A DNA stretch of 45,107 bases from Acidobacteriota bacterium (GCA_023436495.1 JAEZIT010000095.1:1-45107); one strand, 5' to 3'. Shown: positions 1-6,856, counted from the stretch's first letter. The notes: generated by a model not told the origin, from the sequence alone. Numbers and translations: made by a program.

Positions 1-2
1 TT

Positions 3-824
3 CCCCGGGTAACCCCGCGGCCGCCTAAAAAGCCGGGCGGTAAACCGCGCGTGATCAAACGCGCGACCGTGAACCGGGAACTGTCGATACTGCGGAAGAT
101 GCTAAAGCACGCATTCGCCAAAGGCTGGACACTCCGGGACGTGTTCTATAAATCGAACGCGATCGACAAGGGCTTCGAGACGGCCCGAGACAGGACATTG
201 AGCCGGGCCGAGGAAACAAGGCTACTGGCGGCCTGCAGCGGCGAATGGGAAACGTCCTACACGCGGGAATGGAACGGCGAGAAACGCGAAGTAACGGCAC
301 ATTTCAGGACCGACAACGACCATTTGCGGGCGATGATCATACTTGCTCTTGATTCCGGCATGCGGCGCGGCGAGATCCTGAAGCTGCGATGGCAGGATAT
401 TGATTTTGAGAATAAGCGCGTCCGCATCCTCGGGACGCATACCAAGACCGAACGCGAACGGCTCGCGCCGCTGTCGGACCGTGCGGCGTCCGAACTGCTC
501 GCCTTGCGTCAAAACCGCGGCACGGAGCGGCCTTTTCCGTTTGTCGATATAAAGCGTTCGTTCGCGACGGCGAAGCGATTAGCGGGCATTAAGGACCTTC
601 GCTTTCACGATCTAAGGCGAACGGCCATAACGCGATGGGTGCAGCAGGGAACGCCGCTGGATTTTGCGGGAAGTTTCGCCGGCCATTCGCAGCTTCAGAC
701 TACGAAACAATACTACGTCAAACCGGACGTGTCGGCCCTGGCGGAACTGAATGAGCGTATGAACGCATACCATTCGACGCCGGAACTGTCGGCGGTCCCG
801 CTTGAAAGCGATCTTGTTAATTGA
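3..824 (+). CDS. int: Tyrosine recombinase/integrase, 5' end cut by window edge
   Basis: Site-specific tyrosine recombinase that would integrate and excise the surrounding element. The frame is open from base 3, and the first visible residues already lie in the N-terminal core-binding (SAM-like) domain, so the true start is upstream; the GTG at 51 is unlikely to be the start. Counting from that GTG, the catalytic set is complete: Arg105 (MRRGEI), Lys132 (HTKTE), His186-x-x-Arg189 (HDLRR), His212 (AGHS) and the nucleophile Tyr221 (QYY). It converges with the repressor gene 30 bp downstream. Family assignment is certain; the target site is inferred to be the tRNA-Arg at the other end of the element. 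Confidence 0.93.
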   Translation, partial: PRVTPRPPKKPGGKPRVIKRATVNRELSILRKMLKHAFAKGWTLRDVFYKSNAIDKGFETARDRTLSRAEETRLLAACSGEWETSYTREWNGEKREVTAHFRTDNDHLRAMIILALDSGMRRGEILKLRWQDIDFENKRVRILGTHTKTERERLAPLSDRAASELLALRQNRGTERPFPFVDIKRSFATAKRLAGIKDLRFHDLRRTAITRWVQQGTPLDFAGSFAGHSQLQTTKQYYVKPDVSALAELNERMNAYHSTPELSAVPLESDLVN

Positions 825-853
825 CGGGATCGGTAAAGGGCGTATTGCGCCCG

Positions 854-1099
854 TTATTGCTTAGTTCGTTGGCCTTTGTCCTTCTGGCCGGGGATGTATT
901 CGAACAGATCGCCGGTAGTACAGCTTAATCCCTCGCAAATCTTATCCAGCACATCAAACGAGATCTGCTTTGCCTTGCCTCGGGCGAGCTTATGCAGGGC
1001 GTTATAAGAAATGCCCGTATCCTTTGAGAGACGGTATAGCGTCATCTCGCGATCTGCCAACAATGTTTCAAGATTTACCGTTATCACTTCCGTAATCAT
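854..1099 (-). CDS. Cro/CI-type (XRE) helix-turn-helix repressor
   Basis: Small 81-residue protein made almost entirely of one XRE-type HTH domain (about residues 8-68), with the typical pattern of a first helix, LSKDTGISYNALHKLARG as turn and recognition helix, and an LDKICEGL helix followed by TTGDLFEY. Such single-domain proteins control lysogeny or copy number in phages, satellites and integrative elements. It is transcribed away from the plus-strand gene block, and a divergent promoter region with repeated TAGTAT/ATACTA motifs lies between. The ATG at 1099 has no Shine-Dalgarno sequence and sits where the predicted transcript should begin, so the mRNA may be leaderless. The role as master repressor is inferred from position. 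Confidence 0.88.
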   Translation of the reverse strand: MITEVITVNLETLLADREMTLYRLSKDTGISYNALHKLARGKAKQISFDVLDKICEGLSCTTGDLFEYIPGQKDKGQRTKQ

Positions 1100-1105
1100 A
1101 ACACG

Positions 1106-1133
1106 ATATTACCACGCACAAATATACTGTCAA
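1106..1133 (-). promoter_or_regulatory. Sigma-70 type promoter of the repressor gene
   Basis: Read on the minus strand: TTGACA (1133-1128), a 16-bp spacer, then TAATAT (1111-1106). The predicted transcription start is at about 1099, the A of the repressor ATG, which suggests a leaderless transcript as for lambda cI from PRM. Confidence 0.55.
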
Positions 1134-1151
1134 GAAATATCATACGAGCTA

Positions 1152-1181
1152 TTGACATATAGTATCGGGACGTAGTATAGT
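1152..1181 (+). promoter_or_regulatory. Early rightward promoter with nearby TAGTAT repeats
   Basis: Perfect -35 TTGACA at 1152-1157, an 18-bp spacer and TATAGT at 1176-1181, upstream of the 1231 gene. TAGTAT occurs twice within the spacer and -10 region, and its complement ATACT appears at 1124-1128 beside the divergent promoter. These are candidate operators for the adjacent XRE repressor; the binding itself is inferred. Confidence 0.65.
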
Positions 1182-1230
1182 ATTCACAGGTTAAGCAACT
1201 AACCTACTATTTCTTGGAGGAACGATCAGA

Positions 1231-1464
1231 ATGAATTTACAGGAAGTAAACGTACTACGAAGGCTTGATAACCTGGTTACGGCGGGCGGTACGGGCGTTG
1301 TTGAAACGCAGTTCGGGCCGGTCACGGTGCATCCGACGCGCTATCACGGCTACGCGGCCGAGATCTTGGACGACAACGGTCAAAAGTGGGTCGAATTCGC
1401 TCACGTCCCGAGCGCCGCGTTTCTTCGCCTTGGCGAATCGGTGCTTGACAGGGCATCGAACTAA
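1231..1464 (+). CDS. Small protein of unknown function, first gene of the element's plus-strand block
   Basis: The 77-residue product is not recognised. It has no Cys, no membrane segment and no clear domain; the middle contains GTGVVETQFGPVTVHP and AAEILDDNG, which suggests a small beta-rich fold. A strong ribosome binding site (GGAGG) lies 10 nt before the ATG. It is the first gene after the consensus promoter at 1152-1181, so in satellites and phages its position corresponds to an early regulatory protein. Any function is unknown. Confidence 0.7.
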   Translation: MNLQEVNVLRRLDNLVTAGGTGVVETQFGPVTVHPTRYHGYAAEILDDNGQKWVEFAHVPSAAFLRLGESVLDRASN

Positions 1465-1540
1465 GCAGGAAAGGCTTTCCAAAGCGTGCAGCCGGAAAGC
1501 CTCTCCACGGACACTAAACCACTAAAAGGAGTATCCATCA

Positions 1541-1900
1541 GTGAATATAGCACAGCCCAAAAACAACGTGATCCCTTTCCCGGCAAAAGGCCGGGGGAAG
1601 CAGCAGGAAACGCCGGCGATCGCACCGGCCGCTTATGATGGCCTATCGGCCGAGGAATTCGCCGAACGGCTTTTGCAATGCGTCATGGATCCCAATAAGG
1701 ACGCACAAAAGCTGATTTGGGAGTATTACAGCAGCGAGCTTCGAAAAGCGTTCCATGAAGGGCGTATAGCGACCACGGAACGCATGCTTAGGCTCTATCC
1801 GATCATTCGCGAGATCAACGAGGAAACGCATTTGAATAGGCTCGTACACGAATCGTTCATGAGCGGGACGGCCGAGCTCGAGGACCAGTTCGCGGGATAG
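1541..1900 (+). CDS. Hypothetical 119-residue protein of the element
   Basis: GTG start at 1541 preceded by AAAAGGAG. The first 35 residues are basic and Pro/Ala-rich (VIPFPAKGRGKQ), probably disordered. The rest is predicted helical (EEFAERLLQCVMDP, LIWEYYSSELRKAFHEGR, TERMLRLYPIIREIN). No family is recognised. An imperfect terminator-like hairpin follows directly (1914-1931), so the early transcript through this gene may stop here. Confidence 0.68.
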   Translation: MNIAQPKNNVIPFPAKGRGKQQETPAIAPAAYDGLSAEEFAERLLQCVMDPNKDAQKLIWEYYSSELRKAFHEGRIATTERMLRLYPIIREINEETHLNRLVHESFMSGTAELEDQFAG

Positions 1901-1913
1901 CAGATTGAAATAC

Positions 1914-1931
1914 GGGCCGGGCTTCCGGCCC
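1914..1931 (+). terminator. GC-rich hairpin after the early genes
   Basis: GGGCCGG-gctt-CCGGCCC forms a perfect 7-bp stem with a tetraloop, 13 bases after the stop codon of the 1541 gene. The downstream tail (ttacc) is poor in T, so it would be a weak intrinsic terminator or an mRNA end-protecting hairpin. Confidence 0.4.
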
Positions 1932-2029
1932 TTACCATTGGCAATGCATGCGTTTATCTCCGGTCAAATCTCTGATTTTACGGCGGGATAGGCTTTGAAA
2001 AAAAAAGTCGCAAGCTGCAAACTTTTTGC

Positions 2030-2058
2030 TTGCGTAAGGGCCGCGTCTTTCGTACAAT
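2030..2058 (+). promoter_or_regulatory. Sigma-70 type promoter overlapped by an inverted repeat
   Basis: TTGCGT (2030-2035), a 17-bp spacer and TACAAT (2053-2058), with start of transcription near 2065. The inverted repeat CGCAAGC (2009-2015) / GCTTGCG (2028-2034) overlaps the -35 and could be a regulator site. Confidence 0.55.
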
Positions 2059-2064
2059 AGGCTT

Positions 2065-2219
2065 GATTTTAGATTGGATTGGATTCGCGGTCGCAACCCT
2101 GAAACCGTAGGGCAGGTGTGCATGTCAATAATCCGATCCAGGTAATATAACGATTCTGAGTGAACACCCGTGAGGGGAAGCGCTCATCAGGTTAAGCCTG
2201 GTGAGCGTTTTTTCTTTTT
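2065..2219 (+). ncRNA. Candidate structured small RNA or leader ending at a terminator
   Basis: Between the promoter at 2030-2058 and the strong terminator at 2181-2219 lies about 150 nt without a convincing reading frame. GGATTGGATT (about 2078-2087) can pair with AATCCGATCC (about 2130-2139) with a single wobble, enclosing a smaller CCCT...AGGG hairpin. The layout (promoter, closed multi-stem domain, terminator, then a gene 8 nt later) fits either an independent small RNA or a leader attenuating the excisionase-like gene. I do not recognise any known riboswitch class or tmRNA/6S/SRP signature. Existence is inferred from sequence only. Confidence 0.4.
2181..2219 (+). terminator. Strong intrinsic terminator upstream of the excisionase-like gene
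   Basis: CGCTCATCAGG-ttaag-CCTGGTGAGCG forms an 11-bp stem with one G-T pair, followed by TTTTTTCTTTTT. It ends 8 bases before the ATG of the next gene. Confidence 0.85.
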
Positions 2220-2226
2220 AAAAATT

Positions 2227-2445
2227 ATGATCAACACAACACCAATTGAAACCCAAACGACCGAAAATCCGACACGCCGCGGGCTGATGAACAACGCCGA
2301 GGCAGCGGAATATTTAGGCGTCTCGCCAATAACTTTGTGGCGCGAACGACGACGCGGGCGGCTTACCTATCGCCGAATTGGCGGCCAGATCCGTTACGCA
2401 CCGGAAGACCTGGAGGCTCTGCTGGAACTATGCCGAGTCAACTAA
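2227..2445 (+). CDS. Excisionase/AlpA-like helix-turn-helix (MerR-type HTH_17) protein
   Basis: From the ATG at 2227 the protein has 72 residues. Residues 20-68 form a HTH_17/excisionase-type winged HTH: NNAEAAEYLGVSPITLWRER (helices 1-2) followed by the wing GRLTYRRIGGQIRYAPEDLEALL. In integrative elements such proteins act as excisionase or as the AlpA-type activator of int and late genes. A longer reading frame opens at a GTG at 2170, but that would run through the terminator hairpin, so the ATG is preferred; no good Shine-Dalgarno precedes it. It sits just upstream of the replication genes. The family is clear; whether it acts as Xis or as activator is open. Confidence 0.82.
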   Translation: MINTTPIETQTTENPTRRGLMNNAEAAEYLGVSPITLWRERRRGRLTYRRIGGQIRYAPEDLEALLELCRVN

Positions 2446-2493
2446 AAGAAAAAGCCGCTGCGGGCAAGCAGACGGCTGATTTTGAGACGCTTT

Positions 2494-3153
2494 ATGGACA
2501 AATTATCGCACAGTGCGGAGCGTTCCGCAACACCAAAACGCGCCGGCCGTCATTCCCGGGCCGATGAAGTTATCTCGCTGCTGAGTAAGGCCCGTTTCCA
2601 CGGAAACGGTCGAGGCTCGGCGTTGTGCCCGGCTCATGAGGACGGCCATGCAAGCCTTTCTTTTAAGATCCTGCCGGATAAGATCCTTCTCCACTGCTTT
2701 GCCGGCTGCGACACGCGGGCGATCGTGGACGCCCTTGGCCTATCGATCCTAGACCTCTTTTTCGACACGCCGGACACGCCGAGATTTCGCAAGATCAAGA
2801 CGCTCGCGCGGCCACTATCAGCTGATTGGCATGAGCAGCGGATACTATCCGGCCGATACGGCCTTTCCGATAGCGAAGCCCGGTCGATGGTCGAGACGCG
2901 GAAAGCCCGCGAAGCGGAAGACGCGGCCAAGCGATCCGCTGAAGTCATTTCGCGGGCTTTTGGTGTCGGCGAGGACTCGGCGTTAAAGCTCGCACGGAAT
3001 TTCGTCCGCCGATGGAACGGGCGGGGCATGGACGGTTCGAAGGGTGCGTTTGACGATCCTGAGTTTGTTTCGCGGCTTTTCGACGTCCGGCCCGAGCTTG
3101 CCGAGAACCTGGCGGAGCGGTATCGGGCGTTGCAGGGGGGCGGGGCATGCTAG
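2494..3153 (+). CDS. CHC2 zinc-finger DNA primase-like protein
   Basis: 219 residues from the ATG at 2494 (an in-frame TTG lies at 2482). Residues 45-72 form a CHC2-type zinc finger: Cys45-x2-His48 (CPAH) and Cys68-x3-Cys72 (CFAGC), with the usual HASLSF stretch between. This is the DNA-binding module at the front of TOPRIM primases of phages and mobile elements. No TOPRIM domain follows; the rest is helical and charged. The next gene, overlapping by 7 nt, encodes a DUF3987 protein, so primase zinc finger and motor are split over two genes, as in many replication modules of integrative elements. Confidence 0.85.
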   Translation: MDKLSHSAERSATPKRAGRHSRADEVISLLSKARFHGNGRGSALCPAHEDGHASLSFKILPDKILLHCFAGCDTRAIVDALGLSILDLFFDTPDTPRFRKIKTLARPLSADWHEQRILSGRYGLSDSEARSMVETRKAREAEDAAKRSAEVISRAFGVGEDSALKLARNFVRRWNGRGMDGSKGAFDDPEFVSRLFDVRPELAENLAERYRALQGGGAC

Positions 3154-4673
3154 GAACCAGCGCTCTCGAAGCGCAGATCGCAGTCGAACTGGACGGGTAT
3201 GACGGACAGAGGCTTAATTCGCTTAATTCGCTTAATCCCGACCCTAACAAAAAACCAGAAAGGCGTAAGCCAAGACTTTCACCGGCGGCACTGTACGGCG
3301 TTGCGGGGGATGCCGTGCGAATCATCGCACCGCATACGGAAGCATCGGAAGCGGCCTTACTCATCCAGCTGCTCGTAGTATTTGGCAATCTCATCGGCAG
3401 ATCCGCCTATTTCAAGATCGGCAGCACTTACCATCATACCCGCCTATTCGCGGTCCTTGTCGGAGCGTCGTCGGTTGCCCGCAAAGGCACGTCATGGAGC
3501 GAGATCGCTTCACTGGCGGCCCGTGTTGATGACAGTTTTCGGGATACGACCGTAAGCGGACTAAGCAGCGGTGAAGGGCTGATCCATCACGTTCGCGACC
3601 CGCAGTATAAGGCGACGCCAATCAGAGAGAAAGGGCGAATCGTTGAATACCAGGACGAAATGGTGGACGGCGGGGCGAAGGAAAAGCGGGCTATGGTCGT
3701 TGAGCCCGAATTCGCTCGGGTCTTAAAGGTTTCCAGCCGCGAAGGAAGCACTATATCGATGGTCGTTCGCGAAGCGTGGGACAGTGAGCGGCTAGGCGTG
3801 ATGACGAAGTCTGCCGTAAAAGCAAGTGATTGCCATGTTTCGATGATCGGGCATATTACGGATTTTGAGCTACTGCGAACGCTGAACGATACGGACATGG
3901 CGAACGGCTTTGCTAATCGCTTTCTCTGGGTACTCACGGAACGCTCTAAATATCTGCCGTCCGGCGGCAATCTTCAGCCTGCGGACCTGAACGACGCCGT
4001 AAACAGGCTTCGCAGGGCCGCGGAACACTCTAAGTGTGTCGGCGAACTAAAGCGCGACGCGGCGGCCGATGATCTATGGCAGCGGGTATATAAACCCTTG
4101 TCGGACGGGATCGGCGGGCTTGCCGGTTCAATAACTTCACGATCGACAGCACAGGTCATGCGCCTTGCCCTTATCTACGCTCTTTTAGATATGTCGAATG
4201 AGATCCGTATCGAACACATGAGGGCGGCCCTTTCCTTATGGTCATACGTCGAAGATAGCGTTCGGCACATCTTCGGATCATCACTTGGCGACAAAACGGC
4301 CGACGCTATCCTTACTTTTCTTGAGGATAACGCCGCCGGGCTTACCAAAACGGAGATAAGCGGGCTTCTCGGACGGCACAGCAAGGCAGACGAACTAAAT
4401 GCGGCATTAAGGCGGCTGGAAGAATTAGACCGGATCGAGTCTGTACGCGAGGCGACGGCGGGTGCGCCGCGAACGATCTACCGGATGCGTGAGATTCACG
4501 CGGGGCAGGGAATAAGCGAAATTAGCGAAATAAGTACCGAGGTCGAGCACCTAAATTCGCTTAATTCGCAAAATGCGAGCGTTGAGCCGGGCGAAATGGA
4601 CCTTTGCCGGAAATGCAAAGCGGAACTTAAATCGAACCGCGCCGGATACTACTGCCCGGCGGGATGCGAGTAA
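3147..4673 (+). CDS. DUF3987 primase-helicase-like replication protein
   Basis: 508 residues, start ATG overlapping the upstream stop, after a GGGGGCGGGG run. The DUF3987 core (about 45-390) has the variant P-loop GASSVARKGTS (106-116, Lys113) and a Walker B-like VVEPEFARVL. The C-terminal region (about 390-450) resembles a winged helix (TKTEISGLLGRHSKADELNAAL), and the end is a zinc ribbon (Cys487-x2-Cys490, Cys503-x3-Cys507). The family replaces helicases in satellites, phages and integrative plasmids. Low-complexity NSLNSLN and SEISEIS stretches at both ends coincide with 9-bp DNA repeats that may act as origin iterons. Function as replicative helicase is inferred. Confidence 0.85.
   Translation: MLGTSALEAQIAVELDGYDGQRLNSLNSLNPDPNKKPERRKPRLSPAALYGVAGDAVRIIAPHTEASEAALLIQLLVVFGNLIGRSAYFKIGSTYHHTRLFAVLVGASSVARKGTSWSEIASLAARVDDSFRDTTVSGLSSGEGLIHHVRDPQYKATPIREKGRIVEYQDEMVDGGAKEKRAMVVEPEFARVLKVSSREGSTISMVVREAWDSERLGVMTKSAVKASDCHVSMIGHITDFELLRTLNDTDMANGFANRFLWVLTERSKYLPSGGNLQPADLNDAVNRLRRAAEHSKCVGELKRDAAADDLWQRVYKPLSDGIGGLAGSITSRSTAQVMRLALIYALLDMSNEIRIEHMRAALSLWSYVEDSVRHIFGSSLGDKTADAILTFLEDNAAGLTKTEISGLLGRHSKADELNAALRRLEELDRIESVREATAGAPRTIYRMREIHAGQGISEISEISTEVEHLNSLNSQNASVEPGEMDLCRKCKAELKSNRAGYYCPAGCE
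3212..3238 (+). repeat. Three tandem 9-bp AT-rich repeats (iteron-like) at the start of the DUF3987 gene
   Basis: GCTTAATTC is repeated at 3212-3220 and 3221-3229, and as GCTTAATCC at 3230-3238. It encodes LNSLNSLNP in a probable linker. The same unit recurs at the other end of the gene. Confidence 0.6.
4511..4577 (+). repeat. Second iteron-like cluster at the end of the DUF3987 gene
   Basis: Two inverted copies (ATAAGCGAA, ATTAGCGAA; 4512-4529) are followed 20 bp later by direct copies of the same unit (TTCGCTTAATTCGC within 4556-4569). The unit matches the cluster at 3212-3238. These short AT-rich direct and inverted repeats resemble replication origin iterons, but they could also be simple drift in a disordered protein linker. 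Confidence 0.5.
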
Positions 4674-4734
4674 CCCGCACGGCTGAAAACAGCCCGGAAG
4701 CGGTTTAGAAAACGGTTTAGGGTGGAAGTACACA

Positions 4735-5097
4735 ATGGCAAGAAGAACGAACCAAGATAAAGCAATAGAAGCACTTATCGCGACGAACACTGTCCGCGAT
4801 GCGGCAGAGCAATGCGGCCTTAGCGAAACGACGCTTTACCGCTATCTTCGCGATCCCGAATTCCTTGGCGAATTCAGGGCGAGAAGCAGGGCGCTCTATG
4901 ACGCGGCATCGGGCCGCATCCTGAAGGCGTCCGAACGTGCAATATACGTCCTGCAGCGAAATATGGACTGCAAAACACCCGCCGTAGAGACGCGATCGGC
5001 GCAGATCTTGCTGGAAAACGCAGGCAAGCGGATCGAACTTGACGATATTTTGATGAGATTGGAGGCATTAGAGAATGAACGCAATCAACAGGCTTAA
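4735..5097 (+). CDS. HTH protein resembling phage terminase small subunit
   Basis: 120 residues. Residues 1-45 form a helix-turn-helix of the TerS/phBC6A51 kind: KAIEALIATNTVRDAAEQCG, then LSETTLYRYLRDPEF. The remainder is helical (ALYDAASGRILKASERAIYVLQ, TRSAQILLENAGKR, DDILMRLEALENER) and could form the oligomerisation core. The overall architecture matches small terminase-like or HTH insertase proteins found after replication genes in satellites. No large terminase is present in the window, so if this is TerS it would redirect a helper phage motor, as in PICIs. It could instead be a plain transcription factor. It overlaps the next gene by 23 nt. Confidence 0.6.
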   Translation: MARRTNQDKAIEALIATNTVRDAAEQCGLSETTLYRYLRDPEFLGEFRARSRALYDAASGRILKASERAIYVLQRNMDCKTPAVETRSAQILLENAGKRIELDDILMRLEALENERNQQA

Positions 5098-5275
5098 GCG
5101 GCTGGAAACGGCGACCGGCACGGAATGCAGATGCACGGAAGGCCCGCAGCTTCCACCAATGATCATTGGTGAATCGGAAGGCGCGGAGCCGGGGCCGCGA
5201 CCGCAGGCGGACAAATGCACACGATGCGGCAAGCGGTATTCGGGCGAGATAGTTTACAAAGTGGAGTTGATCTAA
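5075..5275 (+). CDS. Small zinc-ribbon protein with LNRxxRLE-type N-terminus (1 of 3)
   Basis: 66 residues, starting inside the end of the upstream gene. It opens with an amphipathic helix MNAINRLKRLE, followed by a Cys-x-Cys (ECRC, about 18-20) and a Cys-x2-Cys (CTRC, about 48-51), which probably bind one zinc ion. The same opening helix starts the next two genes. Its stop codon overlaps the next ATG as TAATG, so the two are translationally coupled. No known family is recognised. Confidence 0.7.
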   Translation: MNAINRLKRLETATGTECRCTEGPQLPPMIIGESEGAEPGPRPQADKCTRCGKRYSGEIVYKVELI

Positions 5276-5493
5276 TGAGCATGTTGAACCGGGTAAGACG
5301 GCTTGAAATAACGAAAGAGGCAAAACCGACGCATTGCGTCTGCGAAGGGCGCAACGGCATCGGCGTCGTGTATAAGGAGTTGGAGCATAGCGAAAACATG
5401 CTTCAGGAGAATCCGCGGAACGAAACGGATAAGCATTGCGGTATCTGCGGACGGCCGCTTTATTCGACGGTGGTAGTGATCGAATACGTCTAA
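5275..5493 (+). CDS. Small zinc-ribbon protein with LNRxxRLE-type N-terminus (2 of 3)
   Basis: 72 residues from the ATG at 5275 (an in-frame ATG at 5215 would overlap the previous gene by 60 nt and is rejected). It opens with MSMLNRVRRLE. Cys-x-Cys (HCVCEG, about 21-23) and Cys-x2-Cys (CGICG, about 56-59) form a likely zinc ribbon, and the tail is hydrophobic (STVVVIEYV). It is a probable paralogue of the preceding gene. Function unknown; the shared N-terminus suggests a common binding partner. Confidence 0.7.
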   Translation: MSMLNRVRRLEITKEAKPTHCVCEGRNGIGVVYKELEHSENMLQENPRNETDKHCGICGRPLYSTVVVIEYV

Positions 5494-5507
5494 GGCGAGG
5501 ATCGGTA

Positions 5508-6653
5508 ATGAGCTTATTGAACCGGATAAAGAAACTAGAATCGAAGAGGCCGGCCGTCACGGAGCCGAACATTTACGGACTTTCAGCTAGTGAATTTGGA
5601 CTTTCAGCTAGTGAATTTGCGGCGCTTTCGTTTGATGAACTGTTGGACCTTAAATGCGGGCATCCTGAATCGTCGGTGCATTTCTTCCGGGAGGATCCGC
5701 CAAGAGGATACGAGCCGCGCGACACAATAACGCGGATACACTGCTACAACTGCGGACGTCACGGAACGCTTATTAACGATGACGGGAGCTTAGTAGCATT
5801 CCCGCCGCCGGAGGGAACGTCGAAACGATTCGACAACACGCTAAATGAGGACGTTTGGCGGAAGTTATGGAGGGACGATTGGAGATGGGGGGAATATATT
5901 GAGAAACAATCCCTGATAGATTCGATTAGGGATTATAAGAGTAATACCTTTGTTCGCTTTCTCGCTCACCTTTTCGAACGCGAGCAGGACATGTTTGAGC
6001 TCGCGCTCGAGCGGTACTTTATCGGGACGGCATCGGGCGGACGGGCGATATTCTGGCAAGTTGACCGCGAAGGCCGCATATACACCGGCCGAACGATCGG
6101 TTTTAACGAACGCACGGGCCGCATTGTCGGCACGACCGGCTGGATACATACCGAACTAAAGCGGGCGGGCAAACTGCCAGTGGAATTCGAAGCGCAGCGG
6201 TGCGTATTCGGCGATCACAGATTCGCGGCCGAGCCGAACGCTCCGGCGTCGTTCGCCGAACACGAGCCGGATGCCGTGCTTGCTTCGATGCTGCAGATAG
6301 ACCATGCGAATTACATTTCCTGCGGTTCGGCCGCGGCATTGAACGTCGACACGCTGGAACGGTACAAAGCCCCGGAACATACGCGGCTATACCCGAATTC
6401 GGCGAGCTTCGCGGCATGGATGCGCCTTGCCGAGATCGCGCGGGAAAAAGGCCTTCGGGTGGAGGTTTCGGCCATGGTCGAAGAACTGCGGCAGTTAAGC
6501 GATGCGGGGCGGGAATTCACGCTTTCGGATGCCCTGGCAGGCGATCAATTCGCATGGAACCGCACTAAGCGGCGAACGGACGGCATAGCACCGGCGATCG
6601 ATATTGACCGGGCGGAGCAAAAGGCACGGCGGCACGCCGAGGAGGTCCTATGA
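5508..6653 (+). CDS. DUF6371-like (CHC2/Toprim-related) protein with LNRxxRLE N-terminus (3 of 3)
   Basis: 381 residues from the ATG at 5508. Opening helix MSLLNRIKKLE (1-11); a Cys/His cluster (LKCGHP ... HCYNCGRHG, about 48-88) of zinc-finger type; then a region resembling DUF6371 replication proteins of mobile elements: NTFVRFLAHLFEREQ, the FWQVDREGRIYTGR strand block, QRCVFGDH, and the Toprim-like part. The usual ESEKTA and LYPD signatures appear as EHEPDA and LYPNS, so metal-binding acidic residues are partly lost and catalytic activity is doubtful. A 21-bp tandem duplication lies in the first quarter. The stop overlaps the next ATG (ATGA). The family link is made by pattern only. Confidence 0.68.
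   Translation: MSLLNRIKKLESKRPAVTEPNIYGLSASEFGLSASEFAALSFDELLDLKCGHPESSVHFFREDPPRGYEPRDTITRIHCYNCGRHGTLINDDGSLVAFPPPEGTSKRFDNTLNEDVWRKLWRDDWRWGEYIEKQSLIDSIRDYKSNTFVRFLAHLFEREQDMFELALERYFIGTASGGRAIFWQVDREGRIYTGRTIGFNERTGRIVGTTGWIHTELKRAGKLPVEFEAQRCVFGDHRFAAEPNAPASFAEHEPDAVLASMLQIDHANYISCGSAAALNVDTLERYKAPEHTRLYPNSASFAAWMRLAEIAREKGLRVEVSAMVEELRQLSDAGREFTLSDALAGDQFAWNRTKRRTDGIAPAIDIDRAEQKARRHAEEVL
5577..5618 (+). repeat. Perfect 21-bp tandem duplication inside the DUF6371-like gene
   Basis: Two identical 21-bp copies (5577-5597 and 5598-5618) encode GLSASEFGLSASEF. Identity at every base suggests a recent slippage event; it keeps the frame. Confidence 0.9.
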
Positions 6654-6856
6654 AAGACGTGAAACGGCACGGAGCCGACGAACGCAGCCGGGAGATCGAA
6701 CAGCTGCGCGTGCTTGCGAAAAAATACCCGCACGAGATCAAAAAGATAGTATCCGAAACGGGCGAAAACAGGCCGCTGCAGATAGGTACTTTGATTAGTA
6801 ATCAAGTGGGCAGACCTTTCGCGGAAGTCGCAAAAAGGCTTAAACAAAAGGGCTAA
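6650..6856 (+). CDS. Small charged protein of unknown function
   Basis: 68 residues, ATG overlapping the previous stop codon and preceded by GAGGAGG. It is strongly charged and predicted helical (ERSREIEQLRVLAKKYPHEI, RPFAEVAKRLKQKG). No Cys and no membrane segment. No family is recognised. It ends the coupled gene group that began at 4735. Confidence 0.65.
   Translation: MKDVKRHGADERSREIEQLRVLAKKYPHEIKKIVSETGENRPLQIGTLISNQVGRPFAEVAKRLKQKG

Noticed and set aside
1..50. Left attachment site (copy of the tRNA-Arg 3' end) at the window edge
   Set aside because: No matching stretch is present there, and the bases belong to the open frame of the integrase.
1901..2226. Known riboswitch, tmRNA, 6S or SRP RNA in the gap
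   Set aside because: No signature of these classes could be matched by eye; listed only as an unassigned candidate RNA.
2337..2567. Overlapping open frame between the HTH gene and the primase-like gene
   Set aside because: It lies in another frame over two better supported genes and has no domain.
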